From: an uncultured Desulfuromonadales bacterium
GTDB taxonomy: Bacteria; Desulfobacterota; Desulfuromonadia; Desulfuromonadales; Geopsychrobacteraceae
DNA: 37,611 nucleotides
Assembly (NCBI GenBank): GCA_947259685.1
Contig: CAMYNC010000013.1
Span: 1 to 37,611, forward strand
Reading direction: 5' to 3'
Each line of letters opens with the position of its first letter. Position 1 is the stretch's first letter. Shown here piece by piece: positions 1 through 8,574 of the stretch. Both the position numbers and the translations under genes were made by a program. The notes beneath the pieces are model-generated. The model was not told the DNA's origin. It searched no databases and worked only from the letters and a program-made list of their open reading frames with translations.

Positions 1-974
1 CTGATAACTTCATCGTTCTTTACGACACGTCTTCCTCAATGGATGAAATCTATAAAGATACAGGCAAGAAAAAAATTGACCTAGAAAAGGCCATTTTAAA
101 AATCAGAAATGCGGCGCTGCCCGAGCTTAATTTTAACGCGGGTCTTTACACCTTCACGCCTAAAGCTTTTTCCATGCCGAAAAAGGTTCTTCAGGCCTAC
201 TACCCTATGCAGCCTTACGACCTCGTTGAATTCGATAAGGCGATCGAGCAGCTCCCCACCAAGGCAAGCGGTACCACCCTCCTCCAGGCCGGTCTTACCG
301 AACTCAAAGATATTTTGTCGGGCCTCAGCGGACGAACGGTGGTTTTTGTCGTGACCGATGGCGATTACACAAAATCGGAATTCCGGGAAAATCCACTGAA
401 CATTGCCAAGAAATTGGCCCGCGATTTCGACGTCTGTTTCAATGTCATCAGCAGCGGTTCTGCTGCCAAGGAAGCTCAGTTGCGGGAACTCGTCTCTTCT
501 ATCAACGCCTGCTCAAGGGTGAACAGCTTCGATCAGTTTATCGAACGTCCCCTGATGCTCAGCGGGGCGCTGTTCGTGGTTGATGAACGGATTGTTGAAA
601 AGGCGGTTGATATCGAAAAAATCATCGGAGTTAAGCTGGGGCATATGCTCTTTGCCTATAACAAGGCTGATATCAATCCTGACTACGCAGCTGACTTGAG
701 CCGGCTTGGCAAGTATCTGCAAGGCACTCCGGAGGTCCGTCTGGTGCTTAATGGCTTCACCGACAGCACCGGCTCCCAGGAATATAACCTCGGCCTGTCC
801 CGACGCCGGGTTGCCGCCTGTGCCGATTACATGGTGAAAAATTTCAATGTTGACCCTGAGCGGATTTCCCTCAACTGGTATGGAGAGGCAGACCCTTTGG
901 CGAGCAATGATACCGAAGAAGGCCGACGCATGAATCGGCGGGTCGAAGGTTTTGTCATGCCCATAGATCAATGA
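1..974 (+). CDS. VWA-OmpA domain protein, 5'-truncated by window edge
   Basis: The reading frame is open from base 3, so the gene starts before the window. The first visible residues include a DTSSS motif, which is the DxSxS metal-ion-dependent adhesion site of a von Willebrand factor A domain (about residues 1-170 of the visible 323). The C-terminal third is an OmpA-family peptidoglycan-binding domain: GFTDSTGS, the YNxxLSxRR pattern, GEADP and GRRMNRRVE are all present. An ATG at 39 lies inside the MIDAS motif and cannot be the true start. The protein is probably exported and anchored to peptidoglycan in the periplasm, but the signal peptide is outside the window. Family-level confidence is high; the specific role is unknown. 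Confidence 0.88.
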   Translation, partial: DNFIVLYDTSSSMDEIYKDTGKKKIDLEKAILKIRNAALPELNFNAGLYTFTPKAFSMPKKVLQAYYPMQPYDLVEFDKAIEQLPTKASGTTLLQAGLTELKDILSGLSGRTVVFVVTDGDYTKSEFRENPLNIAKKLARDFDVCFNVISSGSAAKEAQLRELVSSINACSRVNSFDQFIERPLMLSGALFVVDERIVEKAVDIEKIIGVKLGHMLFAYNKADINPDYAADLSRLGKYLQGTPEVRLVLNGFTDSTGSQEYNLGLSRRRVAACADYMVKNFNVDPERISLNWYGEADPLASNDTEEGRRMNRRVEGFVMPIDQ

Positions 975-1187
975 TTTTCAGTTGCGCAGCTGAACCCAAA
1001 ACTCCCTGAGGAGTGCGTGGGCACTGAAAAATACTGGAAATACCGCAAAACTCTGCCGGTTGAATTTCTCTCAGTTTTTTCGCAGAGAAGTTTACCGATG
1101 TCCTGGCCAAAGAACTAAGCCCTCAGGCTAAGGCAAATAATTGCTATGCCGTTATGACAAATTTATTTCAAAAAGGAGAAAGCCACC

Positions 1188-2039
1188 ATGAGATGGATCC
1201 TGACTATTGTCTTCGTTACAGCCTTTTTTGCGTCCCCCTTGTTTGCTAAAGAATTAACCGGAACTCTTCAGCAGATCCAAAAATCTGGAAAGGTCAAAAT
1301 TGGTTATCGTGACTCTTTGCCGCCGATGTCTTTTTTGGACAAAGCCGGACAACCGGTCGGCTATTCTCTAGATCTTTGTGGCCATATTGTCAGTGAGATA
1401 GAAAAAACTATTGGCACTGGGATAAAGGTAGAATATGTCCCGGTAACAGCTGAAAATCGCTTTGCCGCCTTGCCTGAAAACAAAATTGATATCTTATGTG
1501 GGGCAACGACCAAAACCATTTCTCGTGGCGAAATGGTTGATTTCACTCAGTTGACATTCGTCACCGGTGCTTCATTTATGTCCCGGAAGGGTACGAAGAT
1601 CAGGAACAACTTCAGTGGGAAAAAAATTGGCGTTGTAAAAGATACGACGACCGCTGTGGCGCTGAAAAAACTGCTTCAGGAAACCAAGACAGAGGCTGAG
1701 GTGGTCTTTTTGAATTCCTCGGCAGAGGCCCTTAAGGCGATGGAGCAAGGGAAAATCGATACTTATTCGGCCGACCAGGTTGTCCTTATCGGTCTGGCCA
1801 TTACCGCAGAGGAACCAGATCGTTTTTCGGTTCTTCCCGACCTGTTTACTTATGAACCCTTTGCCTTGGCCGTGAGAAGAAATGATGCAGACTTCCGGCT
1901 GGTTGCTGATCGCGTGATAGCCGATCTTTACCGATCCCGAAAGATCCTGGATATTTACGATCGCTGGCTCGGCCAGTTTTCCAGCGGAAGGTCTACAGCA
2001 TTTGATGCGTTGATCCAGCTTAATGCCATACCAGAATAG
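1188..2039 (+). CDS. Periplasmic amino-acid-type ABC solute-binding protein (SBP_bac_3, GltI-like)
   Basis: The 283-residue protein begins with a clear Sec signal peptide (MRWILTIVFVTAFFASPLFA, cleavage after residue 20). It then follows the family 3 solute-binding pattern, from GKVKIGYRDSLPPMSF through the GYSLDLC and DILCGATT blocks to the C-terminal lobe. The order of blocks resembles E. coli glutamate/aspartate-binding GltI. The start is supported by AAGGAG about 9 bases before the ATG. No permease or ATPase gene adjoins it, and a strong terminator follows, so it is probably transcribed alone. It may feed a transporter encoded elsewhere or present ligand to a receptor. The two cysteines in the first lobe could form a disulfide. 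Ligand identity cannot be read from the sequence. Confidence 0.88.
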   Translation: MRWILTIVFVTAFFASPLFAKELTGTLQQIQKSGKVKIGYRDSLPPMSFLDKAGQPVGYSLDLCGHIVSEIEKTIGTGIKVEYVPVTAENRFAALPENKIDILCGATTKTISRGEMVDFTQLTFVTGASFMSRKGTKIRNNFSGKKIGVVKDTTTAVALKKLLQETKTEAEVVFLNSSAEALKAMEQGKIDTYSADQVVLIGLAITAEEPDRFSVLPDLFTYEPFALAVRRNDADFRLVADRVIADLYRSRKILDIYDRWLGQFSSGRSTAFDALIQLNAIPE

Positions 2040-2196
2040 GCAGTTTAACGCAGATATTTACGCTCCATAAAATTGGTCCTTCAGCATAAGCTGTGGAGAT
2101 CTTCAGGTTCTGGAAAATTGCCAGGGGGATGATGCCAGGCGATTCCAAACCGATTCCAAAAGCCAGGGGAAAAGAGTACTTATAGTTGCGGAGGTT

Positions 2197-2232
2197 CGGG
2201 CTACAGATTTTTCTGTAGCCCGTTTCCCTTAT
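2197..2232 (+). terminator. Rho-independent terminator after the solute-binding protein gene
   Basis: A perfect 11-bp stem (CGGGCTACAGA, 2197-2207, paired with 2212-2222) closes a TTTT loop. It is followed by a T-rich stretch on the plus strand. It lies about 160 bases after the stop of the solute-binding protein and before the convergent efflux operon. Confidence 0.85.
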
Positions 2233-2290
2233 CTTCTTTCACCGTACCCTCCGCTTAGTTGAACCGTTCCTCCGCTGCTTCAGCTTCGCC

Positions 2291-3703
2291 TCATTGAGTT
2301 TGCTCTGTCGCTAGATCGGCCAGGTCGACCCAACCGCCGCCCATGGCTCGGTAGACGTCGACCAGACTGGTCAAGACCTCGGCCTGAGTCTGCACATAGT
2401 CGAGCTGACCGGAGAACAGGCTGCGGTTGGCATCGAGCACCTGCAGGTAGCCGGTGGTTCCGGCGGCGTACTGGTAGCCAGCGAGTTTCGCATAGGTCTG
2501 CAGGGCATTGACCCTGCGCCCCTTGGCGGCCTGGACTTCGCGCCCTTTAGTGGTTGCCACCAGGGCATCTTCCACATCACGGAAACCGGAAAGGATCGAT
2601 TGCTGATACCTGTACAGTGCTTCGCGCTGGGCAGCCTCACTGCTCATCACCTGCCCTTCGATGGCGCCGAAGGTGAAGATCGGCGCGAGCAAATCACCAC
2701 CGATCTGCCAGATCTCCGAAGGGCCTTCAAGCAGGTCGTTGGAGTGAATGCTGGCCCGACCGTAGGCGCCGGTCAGCGCCAAACGTGGGAAGTAGAGCGC
2801 GCGGGCTACGCCGATTTGGGCATTTGCGGCAATCAGCACCTGTTCGGCCCGGATGATGTCGGGTCGCTGCGCAAGGAGCTCCGAGGGGAGTTCGGCCGGG
2901 ATCCCGGGGATGGTCAGTTCGTCGATCGTTTTGCCGCGCGGGATGGCTTGCGGGTTGCGGCCGAGCAACAGGGAGAGCAGGTATTCCTGTTGAGCGATCT
3001 GCGCTTCGATCTGCGGAATGGTCTGCCGGGCTTCTTCATACTCTGATTCGACCTGGCTGACCTCGACCTGGGACACGGTGCCATGTTTGTGACGCAGGCG
3101 GAAGATACGCAACGATTCGGCATAGGCCTGTTCAGTCTCGTGGGCGATCTCCAGCTGGCGATCGAAACCGCGCAGGAGCAGGTAGTTGCTGGCGACATTG
3201 CTCACCAACGTCAGCAGCACGCTGCGTCGACCCGCCTCGCTGGCCAGAAACTCGGCTTGGGCGGCCTCGTTCAACCGGCGGATGCGCCCCCAAAGGTCGA
3301 TTTCCCAAGTGGCACTAAGCACTCCCTGGTAATTGCTGTAGTCGGAATTGTCACCAGGAATCAAACCTTTTTCCGTATCCTTCTGCCGGTAGGCACTCAC
3401 CGAAGCGCCGATCTGCGGGTAGTACTCGGACCGGGTGGTGCGCCACTGGCCGAGGAACTGGTCGACCCGGGCGGTGGCAGCCTTGATATCGAGATTATTG
3501 GCCAGCGCCGTGGTGATCAGGCCGTCGAGAACCGGGTCGTCGAACTGCTGCCACCAGGCGGTATCAACCAGGTTGGCCGCAGACTCATAGGAGATAGTCC
3601 ACGCCGCGGGCGTTTCAACCTCCGGCTGTACATAATCGGGGCCGACGATGGTGCAGGCAGCAAGCAGCAGCAGGAAAAGACCAGCAAGCAGCAGGTTACG
3701 CAT
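2291..3703 (-). CDS. RND efflux outer-membrane lipoprotein (NodT/OprM/TolC-like)
   Basis: This is the outer-membrane channel of the tripartite efflux pump encoded here. The start at 3703 gives a 470-residue protein whose first residues are a lipoprotein signal with lipobox LLAAC, so Cys17 would be lipidated. A longer frame to 3772 would put 23 charged residues before the signal, so I reject it. GGAGGTG lies about 6 bases upstream of 3703. The first motif of the mature protein is VGPDYVQPE, typical of NodT-family factors, followed by two repeats of long helical pairs (for example AATARVDQF and LEIAHETEQAYAESLRI). The start overlaps the end of the pump gene by 8 bp, which suggests translational coupling. 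Confidence 0.92.
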   Translation of the reverse strand: MRNLLLAGLFLLLLAACTIVGPDYVQPEVETPAAWTISYESAANLVDTAWWQQFDDPVLDGLITTALANNLDIKAATARVDQFLGQWRTTRSEYYPQIGASVSAYRQKDTEKGLIPGDNSDYSNYQGVLSATWEIDLWGRIRRLNEAAQAEFLASEAGRRSVLLTLVSNVASNYLLLRGFDRQLEIAHETEQAYAESLRIFRLRHKHGTVSQVEVSQVESEYEEARQTIPQIEAQIAQQEYLLSLLLGRNPQAIPRGKTIDELTIPGIPAELPSELLAQRPDIIRAEQVLIAANAQIGVARALYFPRLALTGAYGRASIHSNDLLEGPSEIWQIGGDLLAPIFTFGAIEGQVMSSEAAQREALYRYQQSILSGFRDVEDALVATTKGREVQAAKGRRVNALQTYAKLAGYQYAAGTTGYLQVLDANRSLFSGQLDYVQTQAEVLTSLVDVYRAMGGGWVDLADLATEQTQ

Positions 3704-6700
3704 GATGGTCACCTCCCTGGGCCACAACCTCTGGTTCAGCCTTCTTTTTGCGGCTGAACAGCCCGGTGGCATTCTCGAGCACTACGAAGAAGAGTGGCAC
3801 GAAGAACGAGGCCACCAGGGTTGAGGCGAGCATACCGCCGATGACTCCGGTGCCGATTGCGTGCAGGCTGTTGGCGCCGGCACCGGTAGCGATCGCCATC
3901 GGCACACAGCCGAGGATGAAGGCCAGCGAGGTCATGACGATTGGTCTCAATCGCAGGCGGGCCGCCTCGATGGCCGCCTCATTGACTTCCATCCCGCTAT
4001 GCAGGTTATCCACGGCGAACTCGATGATCAGGATGGCGTTCTTGGCCGCCAGTCCGACCAGGGTCACCAGGCCGACCTGGAAATAGACGTCGTTTTCCAA
4101 CCCTCGACCCCAGGTCAGCAGCAGGGCACCACAAACTGCAAAAGGGACTGCCATGACCACGCCGATCGGCAGCGACCATTTTTCGTACTGGGCCGCCAGG
4201 ATCAGAAAGACCATGATCAAACCGAAGATGAAGGCGGAGCTTGACGTGCCACCGGCCTTCTTCTCCTCGAAGGCTTGACCGGACCAGGAGAATCCGTAAC
4301 CCGTGGGGAGAACTTCGGCAGCAACCGCTTCCATGGCGGCGATCGCCTCCCCGCTGCTGTGACCGGGGGACTGGTTGCCGGTCAGCTTGGCTGCCGGGAA
4401 GTTATTGAAACGCGGCAGCAGGCCGGGGCCGGCGACATAGTGGACCGTGGCCAGGGCCGTGAGCGGTATCATGCTGCCGTTACTCGAACGCACATAAATC
4501 TGTTCAAAATCAATGGGTTGGTCGCGATATTCAGGCTGAGCCTGGATAATAACCTGCCAGATCCGGCCGAAATCGACGAACTGAGAGACGTAGGAAGACC
4601 CGAAGTAGGCCTGCAGGGTCTGGTAAACGTCCGCAACCGGAACGCCGAGGATTTCTGCGCGGGCGCGGTCGAGATCGAAATATAGCTGCTGCTCCGACGC
4701 GGAGAAGGTCGTGGAGACACCGGTCAAGGTCTTGTTGTCGCGGGCTTTGGCAACAAAATCTTTAGTTACCTTATCCAGCTCCTGCGGGCTGCCGCCGCCC
4801 ATGCTCTGAATGTAGAATTCGAAACCGCCGGTGGTTCCCAGACCAGGGATCGATGGTGGATTCAGAGGGAAGATAATACTCTCTTTGATGCCTCCCAGTT
4901 TTTTACGCATATCGGCGACCACGGCAAAAGCCGACTGATTCTCCTCCTTGCGCTCCTCGTATGGTTTTAGCGAGGCAAACATCAGCGCCGTGTTGGTCTT
5001 GTACTGGCTATCGATGATGCTGTAGCCGTCGATCTGGGCGACCGCATTCATCGCCGAGTGCTCAAGGAGCATTTTGACGGCCTCGTCACTCGCGGCTGAG
5101 GTCCTATCCAGGCTGGAAGCATCGGGCATGATGCTGCCGACAAAGATGTAGCCCTGATCCTCCTCAGGAACGAAACTGCCCGGGACAATACTGAACATGA
5201 AGACCGTACCGACCAGTACACCGCCGAACAGCAGCATACCAATCAGTTTGTGACCGATCAGCCAGCGGACTCCGCCCACATAGTGATTGGTCACCCAGGT
5301 GAAGCCATTTTCAAACCACTTGAAGAACCCCTTCTTCTCATGCGTACCCGGCCTGAGAATCCGGGCAGCCAGGGCCGGAGAAAGGGTCAGTGCGACCACC
5401 CCGGAGATCACCATGGCGATGGCGATGGTGATGGCGAACTGTTTGTAAAGCGTTCCGGTCATGCCGCCCAGGAAGGCGACCGGCAGGAAGACCGAGACCA
5501 GCACCAGGACGATAGCGATCAGGGCTCCGGCCAACTCCTCCATTGCTTTTACCGCCGCCTCCTTCGCGCTCATGCCGAGTGTTGCCATACTGTGCTCGAC
5601 GCTCTCAACGACGATGATGGCATCATCGACCACCAGGCCGATAGCCAGAATCATGCCGAACAAGGTGAGCATGTTAGTAGAGAAACCGAGCATGTAGATG
5701 CCGATGTAGGTGCCGATGATGCAGATCGGTACGGCTATGATCGGGATGATGGTAGCGCGGAAACTCTGCAGGAAAAGGAAGACCACCAGCACCACCAGGA
5801 TGACTGCTTCAAAGAAGGTGTGCACCACCTTTTCGATGGAGGCCTCGGTAAACGTGCTGGTGTCGAGCACGATGTTGTATTTGAGACCATCTGGAAAGCT
5901 CGGCTGGATCTGATCGATCAGGGCACGGACATTGGCCGAGGTTTCGATGGCGTTAGCACCGGGCTGCTGGTAGACGATAATCGCAGCCGAAGTTTTGCCG
6001 TCTACCTTGGCTCGCAGCGAGTAATCCTTGGAACCTAGTGCGGCGTGACCAACATCCTTGAGACGGACAATGGCGGCCCCTTCTTCGTCGGTACGAAGGA
6101 TGATCTCGTCAAATTCAGCCGGTTTGGTGAGCATCCCCTGGGAGGTGACCACGAAGCTCTGCTGGGTCCCCTCCGTGGTCGGGTTCTGACCGATCGAGCC
6201 GACGCCGAAGGCTTGATTCTGTCCCGCAATGGCGTTGGAGACATCCTTGGCGGTCAGCCCCATCTGCGCCAGACGGTCAGGCTTGAGCCAGATGCGCATG
6301 GCAACATCAGGGACTGGAAACATACTCGAAAGGTTCGCACCTGGTATACGTTTGATCGCATCGAGCAGGTAGAGGTTGACATAGTTGCCCAGATAAGTCT
6401 GGTCGTAGCGATCATCCTCGGAGTAGAAGCTGATGACCATCATGAAAGCGTTGGAACGCTTCTGCACGATGACCCCCTGCTTGGCGACCACCTCGGGTAA
6501 CTGAGAATTGGCCTGGCTGACGCGATTCTGCACGTTGACCTGGGCCAGGTCCGGGTCGGTCCCCGGATCGAAGGTCACGGTCAGGGTCATGTTGCCGGTC
6601 GAGGAACTGGTCGAGAGCATGTAGCTCATGTCATCAACACCATTGACCTGCGCCTCGATCGGCGCAGCCACCGTGTTGGCAACAACCTCGGCAGTCGCAC

Positions 6701-6851
6701 CTGGATAGGTCGTAGTGACCTGCACGGTCGGCGGCGCAACATCCGGGTACTGGGCAACCGGAGTCGCCTTCATGGACACGAGCCCGCCCAGGAGGATGAC
6801 AATTGAGATAACCGCAGCTAAGACGGGCCTATTGATAAAAAAACTTGCCAT
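3696..6851 (-). CDS. RND multidrug efflux inner-membrane pump (HAE1/AcrB family)
   Basis: The 1051-residue length and MASFFINRPVLAAVISI start are typical of hydrophobe/amphiphile RND pumps. The proton-relay residues are visible: Asp409-Asp410 in GLVVDDAIIVVE (AcrB Asp407-Asp408) and Lys937 in GLAAKNAILIIEFA (AcrB Lys940). The N-terminal helix, two large periplasmic loops and the two six-helix blocks occur in the usual order. It would export hydrophobic or amphiphilic compounds by proton antiport, fed from the periplasm. It lies between the fusion-protein gene (10 bp upstream) and the outer-membrane factor (8-bp overlap). The substrate cannot be inferred. No local TetR- or MarR-type regulator gene is present. 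Confidence 0.96.
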   Translation of the reverse strand: MASFFINRPVLAAVISIVILLGGLVSMKATPVAQYPDVAPPTVQVTTTYPGATAEVVANTVAAPIEAQVNGVDDMSYMLSTSSSTGNMTLTVTFDPGTDPDLAQVNVQNRVSQANSQLPEVVAKQGVIVQKRSNAFMMVISFYSEDDRYDQTYLGNYVNLYLLDAIKRIPGANLSSMFPVPDVAMRIWLKPDRLAQMGLTAKDVSNAIAGQNQAFGVGSIGQNPTTEGTQQSFVVTSQGMLTKPAEFDEIILRTDEEGAAIVRLKDVGHAALGSKDYSLRAKVDGKTSAAIIVYQQPGANAIETSANVRALIDQIQPSFPDGLKYNIVLDTSTFTEASIEKVVHTFFEAVILVVLVVFLFLQSFRATIIPIIAVPICIIGTYIGIYMLGFSTNMLTLFGMILAIGLVVDDAIIVVESVEHSMATLGMSAKEAAVKAMEELAGALIAIVLVLVSVFLPVAFLGGMTGTLYKQFAITIAIAMVISGVVALTLSPALAARILRPGTHEKKGFFKWFENGFTWVTNHYVGGVRWLIGHKLIGMLLFGGVLVGTVFMFSIVPGSFVPEEDQGYIFVGSIMPDASSLDRTSAASDEAVKMLLEHSAMNAVAQIDGYSIIDSQYKTNTALMFASLKPYEERKEENQSAFAVVADMRKKLGGIKESIIFPLNPPSIPGLGTTGGFEFYIQSMGGGSPQELDKVTKDFVAKARDNKTLTGVSTTFSASEQQLYFDLDRARAEILGVPVADVYQTLQAYFGSSYVSQFVDFGRIWQVIIQAQPEYRDQPIDFEQIYVRSSNGSMIPLTALATVHYVAGPGLLPRFNNFPAAKLTGNQSPGHSSGEAIAAMEAVAAEVLPTGYGFSWSGQAFEEKKAGGTSSSAFIFGLIMVFLILAAQYEKWSLPIGVVMAVPFAVCGALLLTWGRGLENDVYFQVGLVTLVGLAAKNAILIIEFAVDNLHSGMEVNEAAIEAARLRLRPIVMTSLAFILGCVPMAIATGAGANSLHAIGTGVIGGMLASTLVASFFVPLFFVVLENATGLFSRKKKAEPEVVAQGGDHHA

Positions 6852-6861
6852 ATCGGATCGC

Positions 6862-8058
6862 CTATTTCTTTGTCGCAGGAGCGGCGGGATCAGTTACTTT
6901 TGCAGCGGGTGCCGCAGCGACCACCTTGACCGGAGCTCCGGGCGCAAGACGCTGGAAACCGTCGGTGACGATCTGATCCCCGGAATTAATCCCTTTCGTG
7001 ATGATCCAGTCCTGCTCAACCCAGTCGCCAACAACAACCGGGCGAATTTCCACGGTCCCCTTGCTACTGACCACGTAAACAACATGGCCGTTGGAGGTTT
7101 GCTGAACCGCGCGCTGCGGCACGACCAGCGCGTTCGGGCGTGTTGCACCCGTGAGAGTCGCCTTGACGAACATCCCGGGTTGTAGTTTGGACTCCGGGTT
7201 AGGCAGTGCTGCACGCACCAGGAAGGTTCCAGTATCGGTGTTGAACGATGGATCGACAAAGCTGAGCGTGCCGCTGTATGGATACTTGTCGCCCTCGGAG
7301 AGCTCGAGTTCAACTTGGTACTCGTGGTTGGGTGGAAAAATTAGCTGGCCGGCAGCTTGCTGCGACCGACTGGCGTCCAACTGGTTCTGTGAGACGCTGA
7401 AGTTGACCCAGATCGGGTCGAGCTGGGCCACGTAGCTCAAGTGACCACCGAGGCCAGCTGTCAGATAGGTCCCTTCACGGACCAGGGCCTCGCCGGTGAC
7501 CCCTGCCACCGGAGCCTTGATCACGGTGTAACTCAGGTCGAGCTCAGTCTGCTCAAGGCGTGCCTGGGCCGAGTGGACAGCTGCTTCGGCCGATTTGACC
7601 GCACCGATAGCGTTGTCCAGGTCACTTTTACTTGCGGCATCGAGTTCAGCCAGCGGCTGGATGCGGTTCAGGTTGGCCTGTGCTGTCCAGAGCTGCGCCT
7701 TGTTATTTGCGAGCGCGCCGCGCGCCGCCTCGACCTGGGCTTTGAAAGGTTTCTGGTCCATCAGGAACAGGGTCTGCCCCTTTTTGACCACATCCCCCTC
7801 CTGGTACAGGATCTTATCGAGAAAGCCGTTGACCCGGGCCATGATTTCAACCTGGTGGGAACTTTCCACCTGGGCGACAAAGGAGAGCGAAACCGGGACG
7901 GTCTTCGGCTCAACCTTGATGACCTGAACTTCGGCCGGTGGCGGCGGGGGTGGCGCTTCCTCTTTCTTACAGGCGGCCAGGGTCAGTACCACAAGCGCAG
8001 CGAAGCCCAGAATGAGCATTCCGGGCTTTCCTCCAGCAAGAGCTTTACATAGGTTCAT
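6862..8058 (-). CDS. RND efflux periplasmic adaptor lipoprotein (membrane fusion protein, AcrA-like)
   Basis: The ATG at 8058 has AGGAG 8 bases upstream and gives 398 residues. It starts with a lipoprotein signal ending in the lipobox LAAC, followed by a proline-rich tether (PPPPPP). An open frame to 8154 would add 32 residues ahead of the signal peptide, which is unlikely. The biotinyl-lipoyl half-motif ARVNGFLDKILYQEGDVVKKG, the alpha-helical hairpin (about residues 100-190), the matching half-motif near IKAPVAGVTG, and the beta-barrel and membrane-proximal domains follow in the usual order. It bridges the pump and the outer-membrane channel and is the first gene of the operon. The C-terminus is alanine-rich. 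Confidence 0.94.
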   Translation of the reverse strand: MNLCKALAGGKPGMLILGFAALVVLTLAACKKEEAPPPPPPAEVQVIKVEPKTVPVSLSFVAQVESSHQVEIMARVNGFLDKILYQEGDVVKKGQTLFLMDQKPFKAQVEAARGALANNKAQLWTAQANLNRIQPLAELDAASKSDLDNAIGAVKSAEAAVHSAQARLEQTELDLSYTVIKAPVAGVTGEALVREGTYLTAGLGGHLSYVAQLDPIWVNFSVSQNQLDASRSQQAAGQLIFPPNHEYQVELELSEGDKYPYSGTLSFVDPSFNTDTGTFLVRAALPNPESKLQPGMFVKATLTGATRPNALVVPQRAVQQTSNGHVVYVVSSKGTVEIRPVVVGDWVEQDWIITKGINSGDQIVTDGFQRLAPGAPVKVVAAAPAAKVTDPAAPATKK

Positions 8059-8136
8059 AGCAGAAACTCCTGATACAAATTGTTGCCCCCCTGCCATCAC
8101 AAGGGAGCTGGGAACATATTCAATTAAAGGTATATT

Positions 8137-8165
8137 TTGACAGACAATTTCCATATTGCCATAAG
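8137..8165 (+). promoter_or_regulatory. Candidate sigma-70 promoter for an orphan intergenic transcript
   Basis: A perfect TTGACA (8137-8142) is followed after exactly 17 bases by CATAAG (8160-8165), a 4/6 match to the -10 consensus. The last -10 base is not T, which weakens the call. No protein gene follows on this strand before the terminator at 8243, so the only evident product would be a short RNA. Confidence 0.35.
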
Positions 8166-8171
8166 GATTTG

Positions 8172-8279
8172 ATATTCCCTTTCAGATTCGAGTTCTTGAT
8201 TGCCCCGCCAGAACATCTGTCTACCTGGCCCACGCAGTACCGCGGGAAGCTGATAAAATACAGCTTCCCGATTTTTTAT
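8172..8279 (+). ncRNA. Candidate small RNA of about 105 nt
   Basis: The interval from the predicted transcription start (about 7 bases after the -10 element) to the end of the T-tract contains no plausible start codon with a ribosome-binding site. It ends in a very strong intrinsic terminator. Every gene for 5.8 kb upstream is on the other strand, so the terminator is not explained by a protein gene. I recognise no known RNA family. An alternative is that the hairpin blocks readthrough into the metalloprotease operon from antisense transcription of the efflux operon. Confidence 0.3.
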
Positions 8280-8280
8280 T
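8243..8280 (+). terminator. Strong intrinsic terminator with no upstream gene on its strand
   Basis: A perfect 10-bp stem (CGGGAAGCTG, 8243-8252, with 8261-8270) closes an 8-base A/T loop and is followed by ATTTTTTATT on the plus strand. The minus strand lacks a T-tract on the corresponding side, so it is directional. Confidence 0.7.
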
Positions 8281-8574
8281 ATTCCCTCTCCCGCTTGATC
8301 CCTCATTAATCTCTGATAGAAATAAAGACAGTCCAGATTGCAATCACGACATTCCCGACAGCGCCAATCCTGGGTTGAGGAGGGGGACGGAGAGCGACCA
8401 ATCTTTTGCGGACGAAGATGGCCGAGCTGCCGAAGGGTAATGAATCCTTGTGGTGTGTTCGGTCTTTGCTTTTTCTGGACTGCTTGGGCAAAGGAGATGA
8501 CCTAAACTCAAGGTGCCGGATGGCGGCTTCGGCAGAGCCTCCGGTGCTTCAACGGAAAAAGGGGGCTGCGGCTT

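Larger units (their letters stand above)
8059..8574. other. 516-bp intergenic region between divergent efflux and M6-CHAT operons
   Basis: No convincing protein gene lies here. The left half holds the leader of the efflux operon (minus) and an overlapping plus-strand promoter-like sequence leading to a strong terminator (see the separate entries). The right half is the leader of the metalloprotease gene. A weak plus-strand promoter candidate is TTGATC (8295-8300), a 16-base spacer and TAGAAA (8317-8322), which would leave a leader of about 245 bases. I cannot assign the efflux-operon promoter with confidence. Confidence 0.5.

Noticed and set aside
1060..1190. Plus-strand frame before the solute-binding protein with protein-like composition
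   Set aside because: It follows a stop directly, has no start codon with a ribosome-binding site and runs into the next gene; too short to call even a gene remnant.
3704..3772. Longer N-terminus for the outer-membrane factor
   Set aside because: It would place 23 charged residues before the lipoprotein signal and deepen the overlap with the pump gene; the start at 3703 has a strong ribosome-binding site.
5250..6038. Plus-strand frame of 262 codons opposite the RND pump
   Set aside because: Composition is dominated by His/Asp/Gln runs typical of antisense frames, and the pump gene is clearly real.
8124..8306. Small minus-strand frame of 60 codons upstream of the efflux operon
   Set aside because: No ribosome-binding site or recognisable sequence, and it spans the terminator hairpin at 8243-8270.
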